Origin: Clostridium vincentii
Lineage (GTDB): Bacteria > Bacillota > Clostridia > Clostridiales > Clostridiaceae
DNA length: 64,000 nt
NCBI RefSeq assembly: GCF_002995745.1
Contig: NZ_PVXQ01000002.1
Coordinates: forward strand, 62,001-126,000
Direction: 5' to 3'
Below the pieces are notes generated by a model. It worked only from the letters and a program-made list of their open reading frames with translations, did not search any database and was not told the origin of the DNA. Of this stretch, positions 17,869-27,275 are shown piece after piece. Each line of letters begins with the position of its first letter. The first letter of the stretch is position 1. Both the position numbers and the translations under genes were made by a program.

Positions 17869-19164
17869 ATGCTTAAAATAACATTTATAGGAGCCGGAAG
17901 TTCTGTATTTGCAAAAAATGTAATAGGAGATTGTCTACTTACACCAGCGCTACGAGAATGTGAGGTAGCACTTTACGATATAGATCCTATAAGGCTTAAG
18001 GAATCAGAACAAATGCTATTAAATATAAATAAAAATTCAGGTGGATTTGGAATAATAAAAGCCTATAGTGATAGAAAAGAAGCACTTAGAGATGCAAATT
18101 ATGTTATAAATGCTATACAAGTGGGGGGGTATAAACCCTGTACTGTTACAGATTTTGAAATTCCTAAAAAATATGGTTTAAAACAGACTATTGGGGATAC
18201 TCTAGGAATAGGAGGTATCTTTAGAGGTCTTAGAACCATTCCAGTAATGTTGGAAATAGCCAGAGATATGGAAGATGTTTGTCCAGATGCATGGCTTTTG
18301 AATTATACAAACCCAATGTCAATTATAACTAATGCTATGCAAAGGGCTACAAAGGTTAAAACTATCGGACTTTGTCATTCAGTTCAGGTGTGCACAGATA
18401 ATTTGCTTAAGGGCCTTGAAATGGATACAGAAAATGTAGCTTGGCAAATTGCTGGCATAAATCATATGGCATGGCTTCTTGAAATTAAAAAGGATGGGAG
18501 AGATTTATACCCTGAAATTAAAAAAAGAGCGACAGAGAAAAAAGAAAAACATAAAGATATGGTTAGATATGAAATGATGAAGAGATTTGGTTATTATGTA
18601 ACAGAGTCCAGTGAGCATAATGCAGAATACACACCATATTTTATTAAAGCAAATTATCCTGAACTAATAGATAGATATAATATACCACTTGATGAATATC
18701 CAAGGCGTTGTGTTGAACAAATTGCAAAGTGGGAAGGTCTTAAAGAAGAAATTGTAAATAATAAGGAACTTTCACATGAGAGAACTCATGAATATGCTTC
18801 ATACATTTTGGAAGCTATGGAAACCGATAAGATGTGTAAGATTGGAGCAAATGTTTTAAATAATGGATTAATTACAAATTTACCTAAGGATGCTTGCGTT
18901 GAGGTACCTTGTCTTGTTGATAAAACAGGAATTCATCCATGTTACGTAGGGGAATTGCCAGTACAGTGTGCAGCGCTAAATATGACTAATATTAATGTTC
19001 ACCTGCTTACTGTGGAAGCAGCACTTACTCTAAAGAAAGAATATATATATCAAGCAGCTATGCTGGATCCCCACACATCATCAGAACTGTCTATTGATGA
19101 TATTGTAGCTATGTGTGATGAACTTATTGAGGCACATGGGGATTGGTTACCAAAATATATATAA
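17869..19164 (+). CDS. melA: GH4 alpha-galactosidase (melibiase)
   Basis: 431 residues. Family 4 glycosidases need NAD+ and Mn2+; the Rossmann start is FIGAGSSVFAKN. The metal-site motif is CHSV (169-172), the variant of alpha-galactosidases/glucuronidases rather than the CN(V/I)P or CDMP of phospho-glucosidases. NYTNPMSI and GINHMAWL are further family motifs. It is cytoplasmic (no signal peptide) and would hydrolyse melibiose or raffinose brought in by the adjacent ABC importer. It is the first gene of the operon opposite the AraC regulator and appears intact. Confidence 0.93.
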   Translation: MLKITFIGAGSSVFAKNVIGDCLLTPALRECEVALYDIDPIRLKESEQMLLNINKNSGGFGIIKAYSDRKEALRDANYVINAIQVGGYKPCTVTDFEIPKKYGLKQTIGDTLGIGGIFRGLRTIPVMLEIARDMEDVCPDAWLLNYTNPMSIITNAMQRATKVKTIGLCHSVQVCTDNLLKGLEMDTENVAWQIAGINHMAWLLEIKKDGRDLYPEIKKRATEKKEKHKDMVRYEMMKRFGYYVTESSEHNAEYTPYFIKANYPELIDRYNIPLDEYPRRCVEQIAKWEGLKEEIVNNKELSHERTHEYASYILEAMETDKMCKIGANVLNNGLITNLPKDACVEVPCLVDKTGIHPCYVGELPVQCAALNMTNINVHLLTVEAALTLKKEYIYQAAMLDPHTSSELSIDDIVAMCDELIEAHGDWLPKYI

Positions 19165-19182
19165 GTTAATTTAGTTGAATTT

Positions 19183-19213
19183 AAAAAAAGGTTATTACAG
19201 TAATCTTTTTATA
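19183..19213 (+). terminator. Weak intercistronic hairpin/terminator after melA
   Basis: Imperfect stem aaaaaggtta / taatcttttt with a short loop and a T-rich 3' arm, between melA and the binding-protein gene. It may attenuate readthrough. Confidence 0.4.
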
Positions 19214-19263
19214 AAGGAAGCCTTTTGGTTTCAAAATAGATATAAGATGAGGGGGATATAAAA

Positions 19264-20537
19264 ATGAAAAAAAACTTAAAAAAATCATTGCAGTTCTACT
19301 TACTTCTGCTGCTATGGTAACTACTTTAGCAGGGTGTGGTAGCTCTAAAACAGACAGTGACGAAGTTGCAACTATTACTTATGCCATTTGGGATAAGAAT
19401 CAAGAACCTGGGATGAGAGCTATAGCCGATGCTTTTGAAGCTGAAAATTCGGATATAAAGGTTAATATTGAAGTTACAAATTGGGATCAATATTGGACGA
19501 AATTAGAAGCTGCGGCAACTGGCGGGGCTCTTCCAGATGTATTCTGGATGCATTCAAATAATTTTGTAAAGTACGCTTCCAATGGAATGCTAATGGATAT
19601 TACTGATAGAATAGAGGAAAGTGAAATTGTAGATTTGAAAAATTTTCCTGAAGGACTTGTAGATGCTACAGTACAAGATGGCAAAACTTATGGACGTCCA
19701 AAGGATTATGACACAATAGGTTTATGGTATAACAAGGCTTTGTTCGATGAAGCAAAAATAGCTTATCCAGATGCAACATGGGATTGGAGTAAGTTACAAG
19801 AAGTATCTAAGCAATTAACAAATATTTCAACAGGAGTATATGGCTTTGCAGCACCAGCAGATGCTCAACAAGGTTATTACAATTTCATCTATCAAAATGG
19901 AGGAACTGTTATATCAGATGATAAGACAAAATCAGGGTTTGATTCTGTAGCAACAAAAGAGGCTATACAATTTGATTTGGATTTTAGTCTTAAAGATAAA
20001 TCTTCACCAACTGGAGAACAATTCGCAGATACAAGTTTTGGAGCTATGTTTCAATCAGGAAAAGTTGCTATGGGTCTATTTGGATCATGGATGGTTAGTG
20101 AATTTAAAGCAAATGACTATGTAAAAGCTAATTGTGATGTAGCAACTATCCCTCAAGGTAAGGAAAAAGCAACAATGTATAATGGACTACAAAATGCAGT
20201 TGCTGCTGAAAGTGAATATCCAGAACAAAGCTGGAAGTTCCTAGAATTCATGGGTACAGAAGAAGCTAATCTTCTTCAAGCTGAAAATGGTGCAGCAATC
20301 CCAGCATTTACTGGTACTGCACAACCTTGGGTAGATTACTCTAAAGAATTTAATTTGCAGGTTTATCCTGAAATGTTAGAATACGCTGTGCCAGTTCCAA
20401 CTTCAAAGACAACGACTCAATGGAAAGAATATGAAAATGATATATTAAAAAAAGTATGGGCAGGGCAAATGACCGTAGAAGATGGTTGTAATCAACTTGC
20501 TAAACAAATGAATGAGTCTTTAGCTACTGAAAAATAG
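19264..20537 (+). pseudogene. Sugar-binding lipoprotein of ABC importer, frameshifted in the signal peptide
   Basis: A solute-binding protein of the MalE/MsmE class (TITYAIWDKNQEPGMRAIADAFEAEN at the mature start; typical SBP_bac_1 pattern). The ribosome site (GAGGGGG) belongs to ATG 19264, whose frame dies at codon 19, while the mature protein is read in the next frame. Adding one A to the A8 run at 19267-19274 restores a textbook lipoprotein signal, MKKKLKKIIAVLLTSAAM then LAGC, and 424 residues. A start at ATG 19314 would lack the signal hydrophobic core. This is either a homopolymer sequencing error, a slippery tract or a true frameshift. The partner permeases and ATPase follow. Confidence 0.85.
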
Positions 20538-20547
20538 TTTATTAATA

Positions 20548-20582
20548 TATAGCAATTAGTGATGTTATTACTAATTGCTATA
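20548..20582 (+). promoter_or_regulatory. Intercistronic hairpin between binding-protein and permease genes
   Basis: Perfect 13-bp stem tatagcaattagt / actaattgctata, 9-nt loop, no T tract. Such hairpins commonly stabilise binding-protein mRNA and lower permease expression in ABC operons. Confidence 0.6.
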
Positions 20583-20646
20583 GTATATTATCAGGTGTTT
20601 TATAATGAATCTATTGTGAGAAAGTTCTCAAAAGGAGGAAAGGTAT

Positions 20647-21585
20647 TTGAAAAAGTTAGTTAATAATAATGAAGAGATAGTGTTATATAAAAAGCCTAGT
20701 TTAATGAAAAAGTTTAAAGAAGATTATGCCTTTGGGTATCTTATGATTGCACCTACTATTATAGGATTAATAATATTAAATCTATGGCCAATGATTCAAA
20801 CATTGTATTTAAGTTTTAATACAACTGGTGGATTTGGCGCTAATAAATGGATAGGTTTAGAAAATTACAAAACTATGTTAACAGATTCAGCTGTAATACA
20901 GGCGACTATAAATACATTAAAATATACGATAGTATCTGTTCCTATAGGAATAATTCTTTCCTTACTTGTTGCAGTATTACTTAATGCTAATATTAGAGGA
21001 AAAACAATATATCGTACAATTTACTTCTTGCCAATGGTTTCGGCACCGGCAGCCATAGCGATGGTTTGGAGAATACTTTATAATGGCGATTATGGGTTTT
21101 TTAATGCAATTCTTTCTAAGATTGGACTTAATGCAGTGAACTGGTTGACTGATCCTAAAATTGCTATCTTTTGTATAATAGTAGTAGGTATATGGAGTAC
21201 ATTAGGATATAATATGATAATTTTACTTGCTGGACTTCAAGAAATACCTACAACATTATATGAAGCTGCAGAAATAGATGGGGCAGGGCCTATCCGTAAG
21301 TTTTTTACTATTACATTACCATTAATATCACCAACCATGTTCTTTGTTGTAATTACTACAATGATAGGTTCACTTCAGGTATTTGATTTGATATTGATGA
21401 TGATGGATAGAACAAATGCAGCAATGGAATCCACTCAATCTTTAGTATATTTGTTTTATAAGCATTCATTTATTATGAATGATAAAGGTTATGCTTCAGC
21501 TATAATAATGTTATTGCTTGCAATGATTTTAATTATTACTGTAATTCAACTTAAACTTCAAAAGAAATGGGTTCATTATCAATAA
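20647..21585 (+). CDS. ABC sugar importer permease 1 (MsmF-like)
   Basis: 312 residues starting at TTG after AAAAGGAGG. Six membrane helices and the cytoplasmic EAA loop YEAAEIDGAGPIRKFFTITLPL, which contacts the ATPase. It is the MalF/MsmF-type subunit of a carbohydrate-uptake-1 importer. Together with the neighbouring alpha-galactosidases the likely substrates are raffinose, melibiose or stachyose. Intact. Confidence 0.9.
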   Translation: MKKLVNNNEEIVLYKKPSLMKKFKEDYAFGYLMIAPTIIGLIILNLWPMIQTLYLSFNTTGGFGANKWIGLENYKTMLTDSAVIQATINTLKYTIVSVPIGIILSLLVAVLLNANIRGKTIYRTIYFLPMVSAPAAIAMVWRILYNGDYGFFNAILSKIGLNAVNWLTDPKIAIFCIIVVGIWSTLGYNMIILLAGLQEIPTTLYEAAEIDGAGPIRKFFTITLPLISPTMFFVVITTMIGSLQVFDLILMMMDRTNAAMESTQSLVYLFYKHSFIMNDKGYASAIIMLLLAMILIITVIQLKLQKKWVHYQ

Positions 21586-21603
21586 TTTTAGGAGGTAAAA
21601 TCT

Positions 21604-22439
21604 ATGAGCGTAAAATCAAAGTCAAGTAAACCTATTATTCATATTGTTTTGATTATAGGAGCAATATCAATGTTAACACCATTTATATGGATGTTACTAA
21701 CTTCTTTAAAAACCCTTACAGAGGCTACAAAAATACCTCCTGTAATATTCCCTAAAATATTACAATGGAGTAATTATACAGAGGTTATGAGGTTATGAGG
21801 TTATTGCCTTTTGGGAAATTTTATTTTAATACCATAATAATGATAATTGCTAGAGTTGCTTTTGCTGTTGTATTTAGTTCAATGGCAGCTTATGCCTTTG
21901 CTAGATTGAAATTTCCAGGTAAAAACTTTTTCTTCATGTTAATACTTATTCAAATGATGGTACCATCACAGATATTTATTATTCCACAGTATCTTATAGT
22001 TTTGAAACTTGGATGGCTTAATTCTATAAAAGCTTTAATTTTACCTGGAGTGGTAAGTGCTTTTGGTACATTTCTGTTAAGGCAGTTTTTTATTGGTGTA
22101 CCTATGGAACTGGAAGAAGCTGCTATATTAGATGGATGCAATAAATGGCAAATATACACTAAAATTATGTTGCCTTTAGCTAAATCAGGATTAATAGCCC
22201 TTGGAATTTTCACAAGTTTATTTGCATTTAAGGATCTTATGTGGCCTTTAATTGTAAATATGACAACTGATAAGATGCCACTAGCAGCAGGACTTGCATC
22301 TCTTCAAGGACAATATTCAACACATTACGAACAAATTATGGCAGGGTCAATGATCGCTATATGGCCAATGTTATTAATATTTATTATATTCCAAAAACAT
22401 TTTATACAAGGTATTGCTGGTACTGGATCAAAGGGTTAG
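21604..22439 (+). pseudogene. ABC sugar importer permease 2 (MsmG-like), frameshifted by an 8-bp repeat
   Basis: The first 64 residues (SVKSKSSKPIIHIVLIIGA ... NYTEVMRL) end at a TGA at 21796-21798. The remainder starts in another frame with MRLLPFGKFYFNT and continues through the EAA loop (EEAAILDGCNKWQIYTKIMLP). At the break, gaggttat is present three times in tandem (21781 onward). Removing one 8-bp unit fuses the two halves as TEVMRLLPFG in a 275-residue protein (836 - 8 = 828 nt), the normal length. The lesion is a tandem duplication, reversible in principle. As it stands the transporter should lack this subunit. Confidence 0.88.
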
Positions 22440-22482
22440 CAATAATGAATTTTTAGATTATATCTATTAGGAGGAAGACATA

Positions 22483-24690
22483 ATGCCAATATCTTACTAT
22501 GAAGAAAACAAAATTTTTCACCTTAAAGCAAAAGATACAAGTTATATAATACAAATAGTTGAATCAGGATATTTACAACATATTTATTGGGGTAAAAAAA
22601 TAAGGGATTTTAAATTAGATTATTTACAACCCTTCAAAGGTGATCAGTTTAATGGTTTTATGTTTACAAAGGATAAAGTAGAAGGTTTTTCTTTAGATAT
22701 TCTACCACAGGAATATCCATCGTTTGGGAATACGGATTTGCGTTCACCGGCCTACCAAATTCAGCTAGAAGATGGTTCTACAGTTTCAGATTTGAAATAC
22801 TTAAGTCATAAAATTTTTTCAGGAAAGAAAAAACTAAAAGGATTACCCAGCACCTATGTAGAAAGATCTGAAGAAGCGGAGACTTTAGAAATAACTTTAA
22901 AGGATGAATTAAGTGGCTTAGTGGTAGTATTAAGCTATACGGTATATGAAGATTACGATGTTATTACAAGATCCTCTAATTTGATAAATTTAGGATCAAA
23001 AGATTTAAAGGTATTAAGAGCTTTAAGTGCTAGTATGGATTTTAGTGATGATGATTTTGATTTACTACAATTATCAGGAGCCTGGTCAAGAGAAAGAACT
23101 CTTGTTAAAAGAGCTTTAGTTAGTGGAAATCAATCTATTGAAAGTAGAAGAGGTGCTAGTAGTCCACAGCAAAACCCATTTATAGCTTTAATGAGAAAAA
23201 ATGCAGACGAAGATAATGGAGAGGTTTATGGAATTAATTTAGTATATAGTGGTAATTTTTTAGCTAATGTAGAGGTATGTCAATATGGTACTTCTAGAGT
23301 TCAGATCGGAATTAATCCATTTGATTTTAGTTGGCTTTTAAAGCCAGGTGAAGATTTTCAAACACCTGAGGTGGTAATGGTATATTCTGATTGTGGTCTT
23401 GGAAAAATGTCCCGTACTTTTCACGATTTATATAGAAAACGTCTTTGCAGAGGAAGCTATAGAGATAAAGAAAGGCCAATTCTTATAAATAATTGGGAAG
23501 CAACTTATTTTGATTTTACTGAAGAGAGCATAAAGAATATTGCTAGAGAAGCTAAGAAACTTGGGGTAGAATTATTTGTACTAGATGATGGTTGGTTTGG
23601 AAATAGGAATGATGACACTACCTCCCTTGGAGATTGGTATGTAAATAAAGGGAAGCTACCAAATGGATTGGAAAAGCTTTCGAAGGATATAAATGAAATT
23701 GGACTTAAGTTTGGATTATGGTTTGAACCAGAAATGATTTCAGAGGATAGTGATTTATATAGAGCACATCCAGATTGGTGTTTACATGTAAAAGGAAGAG
23801 AACGATCCCTTGGAAGAAATCAAATGGTTTTAGATTATTCTAGGTCAGAAGTATGTGATGCTATAATTGAAATGTTATCAGAAAATCTTTCGTCTAATCA
23901 TATATCCTATGTTAAATGGGATATGAATAGGTTTATGTCAGAAGTTGGATCGGCTACATTAGATGCTAATAGACAAAGAGAAACTGCACACAGATATATG
24001 CTAGGACTATATAGGGTAATGGAAGAATTAACAACAAAATTTCCAGAAGTTCTATTTGAAAGCTGTGCTAGTGGTGGTGGAAGATTTGATCCAGGAATGC
24101 TTTATTATATGCCTCAAACTTGGACAAGTGATGATAGTGATGCAATAGAAAGATTAAATATTCAATATGGGACTAGTATGGTTTATCCAAGCATTACCAT
24201 GGGGGCTCATGTGTCTGCTGTACCTAACCATCAAGTTCACAGAATTACACCTTTAACAACAAGAGGTGATGTTGCAATGGGTGGAAATTTTGGATATGAA
24301 TTAGATGTTATTAAGATGAGTGATGAAGAAAAAGAGATTGTAAAAAGACAAATTCAAGATTATAAAAAAATTAGACATATAGTTCAATTTGGAGATTTTT
24401 ATAGATTGATAAGTCCCTTTGAAAACAATGATGCTGCTTGGATGTTTATTTCAAAAAATAAGGAAGAGGTAGTTGTAAGTTATTTTAAGAAATTAGCAGA
24501 ACCTAATATAAAATTGAAAATGTTAAAGCTTAAAGGGTTAGATCCACAGATGGATTATAGAGTAATTGAGACAGATAAAATATATGGTGGAGATGAGTTA
24601 ATGTATGCTGGTATAGTTATACCAGAACTTAAGGGCGATTTCACAAGTTATGTTTGGACATTAAAAAAACATGATAAATCAATATTATAG
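22483..24690 (+). CDS. aga: GH36 alpha-galactosidase
   Basis: 735 residues, cytoplasmic, full length for Aga/RafA enzymes. It has an N-terminal beta-sandwich, then a TIM barrel. The nucleophile is Asp480 in VKWDMNR, the acid/base lies in the TSDDSD cluster (550-553), and substrate-loop motifs include LDDGWFG and the CASGGGRFD segment. It would cleave terminal alpha-1,6-galactose from raffinose-family sugars in parallel with the GH4 enzyme. AGGAGG precedes the ATG. Intact although three neighbours are not. Confidence 0.95.
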   Translation: MPISYYEENKIFHLKAKDTSYIIQIVESGYLQHIYWGKKIRDFKLDYLQPFKGDQFNGFMFTKDKVEGFSLDILPQEYPSFGNTDLRSPAYQIQLEDGSTVSDLKYLSHKIFSGKKKLKGLPSTYVERSEEAETLEITLKDELSGLVVVLSYTVYEDYDVITRSSNLINLGSKDLKVLRALSASMDFSDDDFDLLQLSGAWSRERTLVKRALVSGNQSIESRRGASSPQQNPFIALMRKNADEDNGEVYGINLVYSGNFLANVEVCQYGTSRVQIGINPFDFSWLLKPGEDFQTPEVVMVYSDCGLGKMSRTFHDLYRKRLCRGSYRDKERPILINNWEATYFDFTEESIKNIAREAKKLGVELFVLDDGWFGNRNDDTTSLGDWYVNKGKLPNGLEKLSKDINEIGLKFGLWFEPEMISEDSDLYRAHPDWCLHVKGRERSLGRNQMVLDYSRSEVCDAIIEMLSENLSSNHISYVKWDMNRFMSEVGSATLDANRQRETAHRYMLGLYRVMEELTTKFPEVLFESCASGGGRFDPGMLYYMPQTWTSDDSDAIERLNIQYGTSMVYPSITMGAHVSAVPNHQVHRITPLTTRGDVAMGGNFGYELDVIKMSDEEKEIVKRQIQDYKKIRHIVQFGDFYRLISPFENNDAAWMFISKNKEEVVVSYFKKLAEPNIKLKMLKLKGLDPQMDYRVIETDKIYGGDELMYAGIVIPELKGDFTSYVWTLKKHDKSIL

Positions 24691-24748
24691 AAAATGTATT
24701 AATTTAGTAGAATAGAATTATTAAATAAAAGAAAGTAGAGGGATTGCT

Positions 24749-25858
24749 ATGAAAGGTTTAGAGCTTAAGAACATATATAAGATTTATGAAGGCAACGTAA
24801 CTGCTGTTCAGGATTTCAATTTAGTAATTGAAGATAAGGAATTTATAGTTTTTGTTGGCCCATCAGGATGCGGGAAATCAACAACACTTAGAATGATAGC
24901 TGGACTTGAAGAAATATCAAAGGGAGAATTATATATAGATGGAAAGTTAGTAAATGATGTTTCGCCAAAGGACAGAGATATTGCAATGGTTTTTCAAAAC
25001 TATGCACTTTATCCACATATGACTGTTTATGCTAATATGGCCTTTGCGCTAAAAATTAGAAAAAAACCAAAAGCAGAAATTGATGCTAAAGTTAGGGAAG
25101 CTGCAGAAGTTCTTGATATAACACATCTTTTAGATAGAAAGCCTAAAGCACTTTCAGGAGGTCAAAGACAAAGAGTTGCTATGGGAAGAGCTATTGTTAG
25201 AGAACCTAAAGTATTTTTAATGGATGAACCATTATCAAACTTAGACGCTAAATTAAGAGTGTAAATGAGAACTGAAATTGCAAAACTTCACAAAAAACTT
25301 GCTACAACCTTTGTATATGTAACACATGATCAAACTGAGGCTATGACACTTGGAACAAGAATAGTAGTTATGAAAGACGGAATAGTTCAGCAGGTTGCAA
25401 CGCCTAAAGTAATATATGAGAATCCAGTAAATTTATTTGTAGCAGGATTCATAGGAAGTCCTCAAATGAACTCCATTAATGGAATGGTTAAAGAGGAAGC
25501 TGGCAAGGTTAAATTCATATTTGGAGAGGATAAAATAGTACTTAATGAAAAGCAAGGAGAATTGCTTAAATCAAAAGGATACATTGGTAAAGAAGTTATT
25601 ATTGGGATTAGACCAGAAAATATTATAGATAAAGAAGAATTTATAATTAATAATATAGAACAATCATTAATGGCTCATGTTGAAGTTGTAGAAAACATGG
25701 GATCGGAGACGTATTTATATCTTTCAAAGGGTGAATCGAGTATTAGAGCTAAAATAAATGGAATTTCTTCAAGTGTGGTTGGCGACGATATAAAAATAGC
25801 CTTCAAAATAGAAAAGATACACATGTTTGATAAGGAAACAGAACTCACTATATTCTAG
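24749..25858 (+). pseudogene. msmK: Sugar ABC importer ATPase (MsmK/UgpC type), interrupted by in-frame TAA
   Basis: Two segments in one frame, 24749-25261 and 25265-25858, separated by TAA at codon 172. Together they form a 369-residue MsmK-type ATPase: Walker [10 protein letters not shown] (37-45), signature LSGGQ (135-139), Walker B VFLMDE (155-160), stop at LDAKLRV-stop-MRTEIAKLH, H-loop His193, then the regulatory beta-barrel. Homologues have Gln at the stop position, so CAA to TAA is the likely change. The first piece lacks the H-loop and the second lacks the P-loop. MsmK-type ATPases often serve several importers, so other sugars could also be affected. Confidence 0.9.
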
Positions 25859-25880
25859 GACATGATTGGAGGAATTTATA

Positions 25881-26180
25881 ATGAAAGTTAAATGTATAGA
25901 TGTTGAAAATTGCAATACTTTAAGCATTGGAAAAGACTACAATGTACTAGATGAAGGTGCGAAGTATTATGTAATAACAAATAATGTTGGGGAGGAAATA
26001 GTAACTAAAAAACAAAGATTTGTTGTTGTTGAAGATGCAGAAAGAGAAAAAAAGGCAAAAGCTGTAGTAACTGAATTAACATTTCAAATAGGAAATGAAT
26101 TAAAGGATATTAAGGATATTAAAATTAGAAAAAATTTAAAAGGTGAAATTAAAGAAATAAATATTAAATTTAAATATTGA
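25881..26180 (+). CDS. Conserved hypothetical protein, 99 aa
   Basis: I do not recognise a family. The ATG at 25881 follows GGAGG (which itself lies in an upstream in-frame extension). The N-terminal half (VKCIDVENCNTLSIGKDYNVLDEG..YYVITNNVGEEIVTKKQRFVVVE) looks like a small beta-barrel repeated in many clostridial proteins of this size; the C-terminal part is charged. It may be co-transcribed with the importer genes and is followed by a strong terminator. Confidence 0.6.
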   Translation: MKVKCIDVENCNTLSIGKDYNVLDEGAKYYVITNNVGEEIVTKKQRFVVVEDAEREKKAKAVVTELTFQIGNELKDIKDIKIRKNLKGEIKEINIKFKY

Positions 26181-26187
26181 TATAGAT

Positions 26188-26222
26188 AAAAGGACTAAGA
26201 GATATAAGCTTAGTCCTTTTTT
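26188..26222 (+). terminator. Terminator of the alpha-galactoside operon
   Basis: 12-bp stem aaaaggactaag / cttagtcctttt with a 9-nt loop, T-rich after the stem. Confidence 0.85.
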
Positions 26223-26347
26223 GTTTTTTAGAATAAAAAAGATACCGTATAATAAATGAAAAATAAGCTAAAATAATAAAGAATATCTTTATGCTAAATA
26301 TCAAAATAACATGGAAATAGAACTTTAGGATGAAAGAGGAAATTTAA

Positions 26348-27139
26348 ATGAATAAAACACAAAGGACTTTATTGGTTATTTATATTCCAATCACGCTTTT
26401 AATAATAATTCTACATAACTTTTGCCCTGAGCAAAAAATGGTTTTGTACTTTAAATATGTAATTATGATTTCACTTTTTTTATGGGCTATTACAATGAAG
26501 AAAGAAATCCAAGAACAAAAAATAATGTCATTATCATTTCTCTTTTTGGTATTTGCAGATTTCTTTTTGGTATTTGTAAATACTATAGATTTTTGGAATA
26601 AAGATTTTTCAACATTTGGAGCGGCTGGTTTTCTTATTTCATACATTTGTTTGATCGTAGCTTATCAGAAAAATTTCAAGATAGGTAAACAGGAGATATT
26701 AGCGGCATTACCTATCCTAAGCATATTTATATATGTGATTATATCTTTACGACCATATATTACGGGGTTCATGCTTCTAGGAGCACTGATATTTATGATG
26801 GTATTATGTTATATGACTTGGACATCAATATGCACAATTTTTAGAGGGTATTTTACACTGAAATCAGCCTGGATAATTGCCGTTTCAGGAAGTCTTATGT
26901 TTATCTGTGATATAGGCGTAGCATTTTCTAAATTTAAGCCTATTTATTCAGGAATACATGTGCTCTGGCTTACCAATATCATATGGGCTACATATATTCC
27001 GGGATGGACTCTTTTAGCTGTAATTATAAGTGAAAAAAATATCAATGAAAATGTAAGAAGGCTTACCAGTGATGGATGCAAATGTAATAATAAGAAATGG
27101 GGTGATATGTGTAATAAATCAAGGAAAACAATTCTATAA
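26348..27139 (+). CDS. YhhN-like integral membrane protein
   Basis: 263 residues with about eight membrane helices. FADFFLVFVNT, GAAGFLISY and the segment AVSGSLMFICDIGVAFSKF fit the YhhN/TMEM86 family, whose animal members are lysoplasmalogenases. The bacterial role is mostly unknown. The C-terminal 25 residues are hydrophilic with three Cys. Monocistronic, ahead of the opuA promoter. Family assignment is from pattern only. Confidence 0.55.
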   Translation: MNKTQRTLLVIYIPITLLIIILHNFCPEQKMVLYFKYVIMISLFLWAITMKKEIQEQKIMSLSFLFLVFADFFLVFVNTIDFWNKDFSTFGAAGFLISYICLIVAYQKNFKIGKQEILAALPILSIFIYVIISLRPYITGFMLLGALIFMMVLCYMTWTSICTIFRGYFTLKSAWIIAVSGSLMFICDIGVAFSKFKPIYSGIHVLWLTNIIWATYIPGWTLLAVIISEKNINENVRRLTSDGCKCNNKKWGDMCNKSRKTIL

Positions 27140-27170
27140 TTTGTTATATTTAGATGATAACTGGTTGAAA

Positions 27171-27199
27171 CTTGAATATATTAGTCGAATATGGTATAA
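27171..27199 (+). promoter_or_regulatory. Sigma-A promoter of the opuA operon
   Basis: TTGAAT (27171-27176), a 17-nt spacer and TATAAT (27194-27199), about 75 nt before the start. Confidence 0.65.
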
Positions 27200-27275
27200 T
27201 ACTGGAAAGGATACGATGCATAAAATGTGCAAAAACAATTAATAATATAATTAAATTAATAAAAGAGGTGAATTA

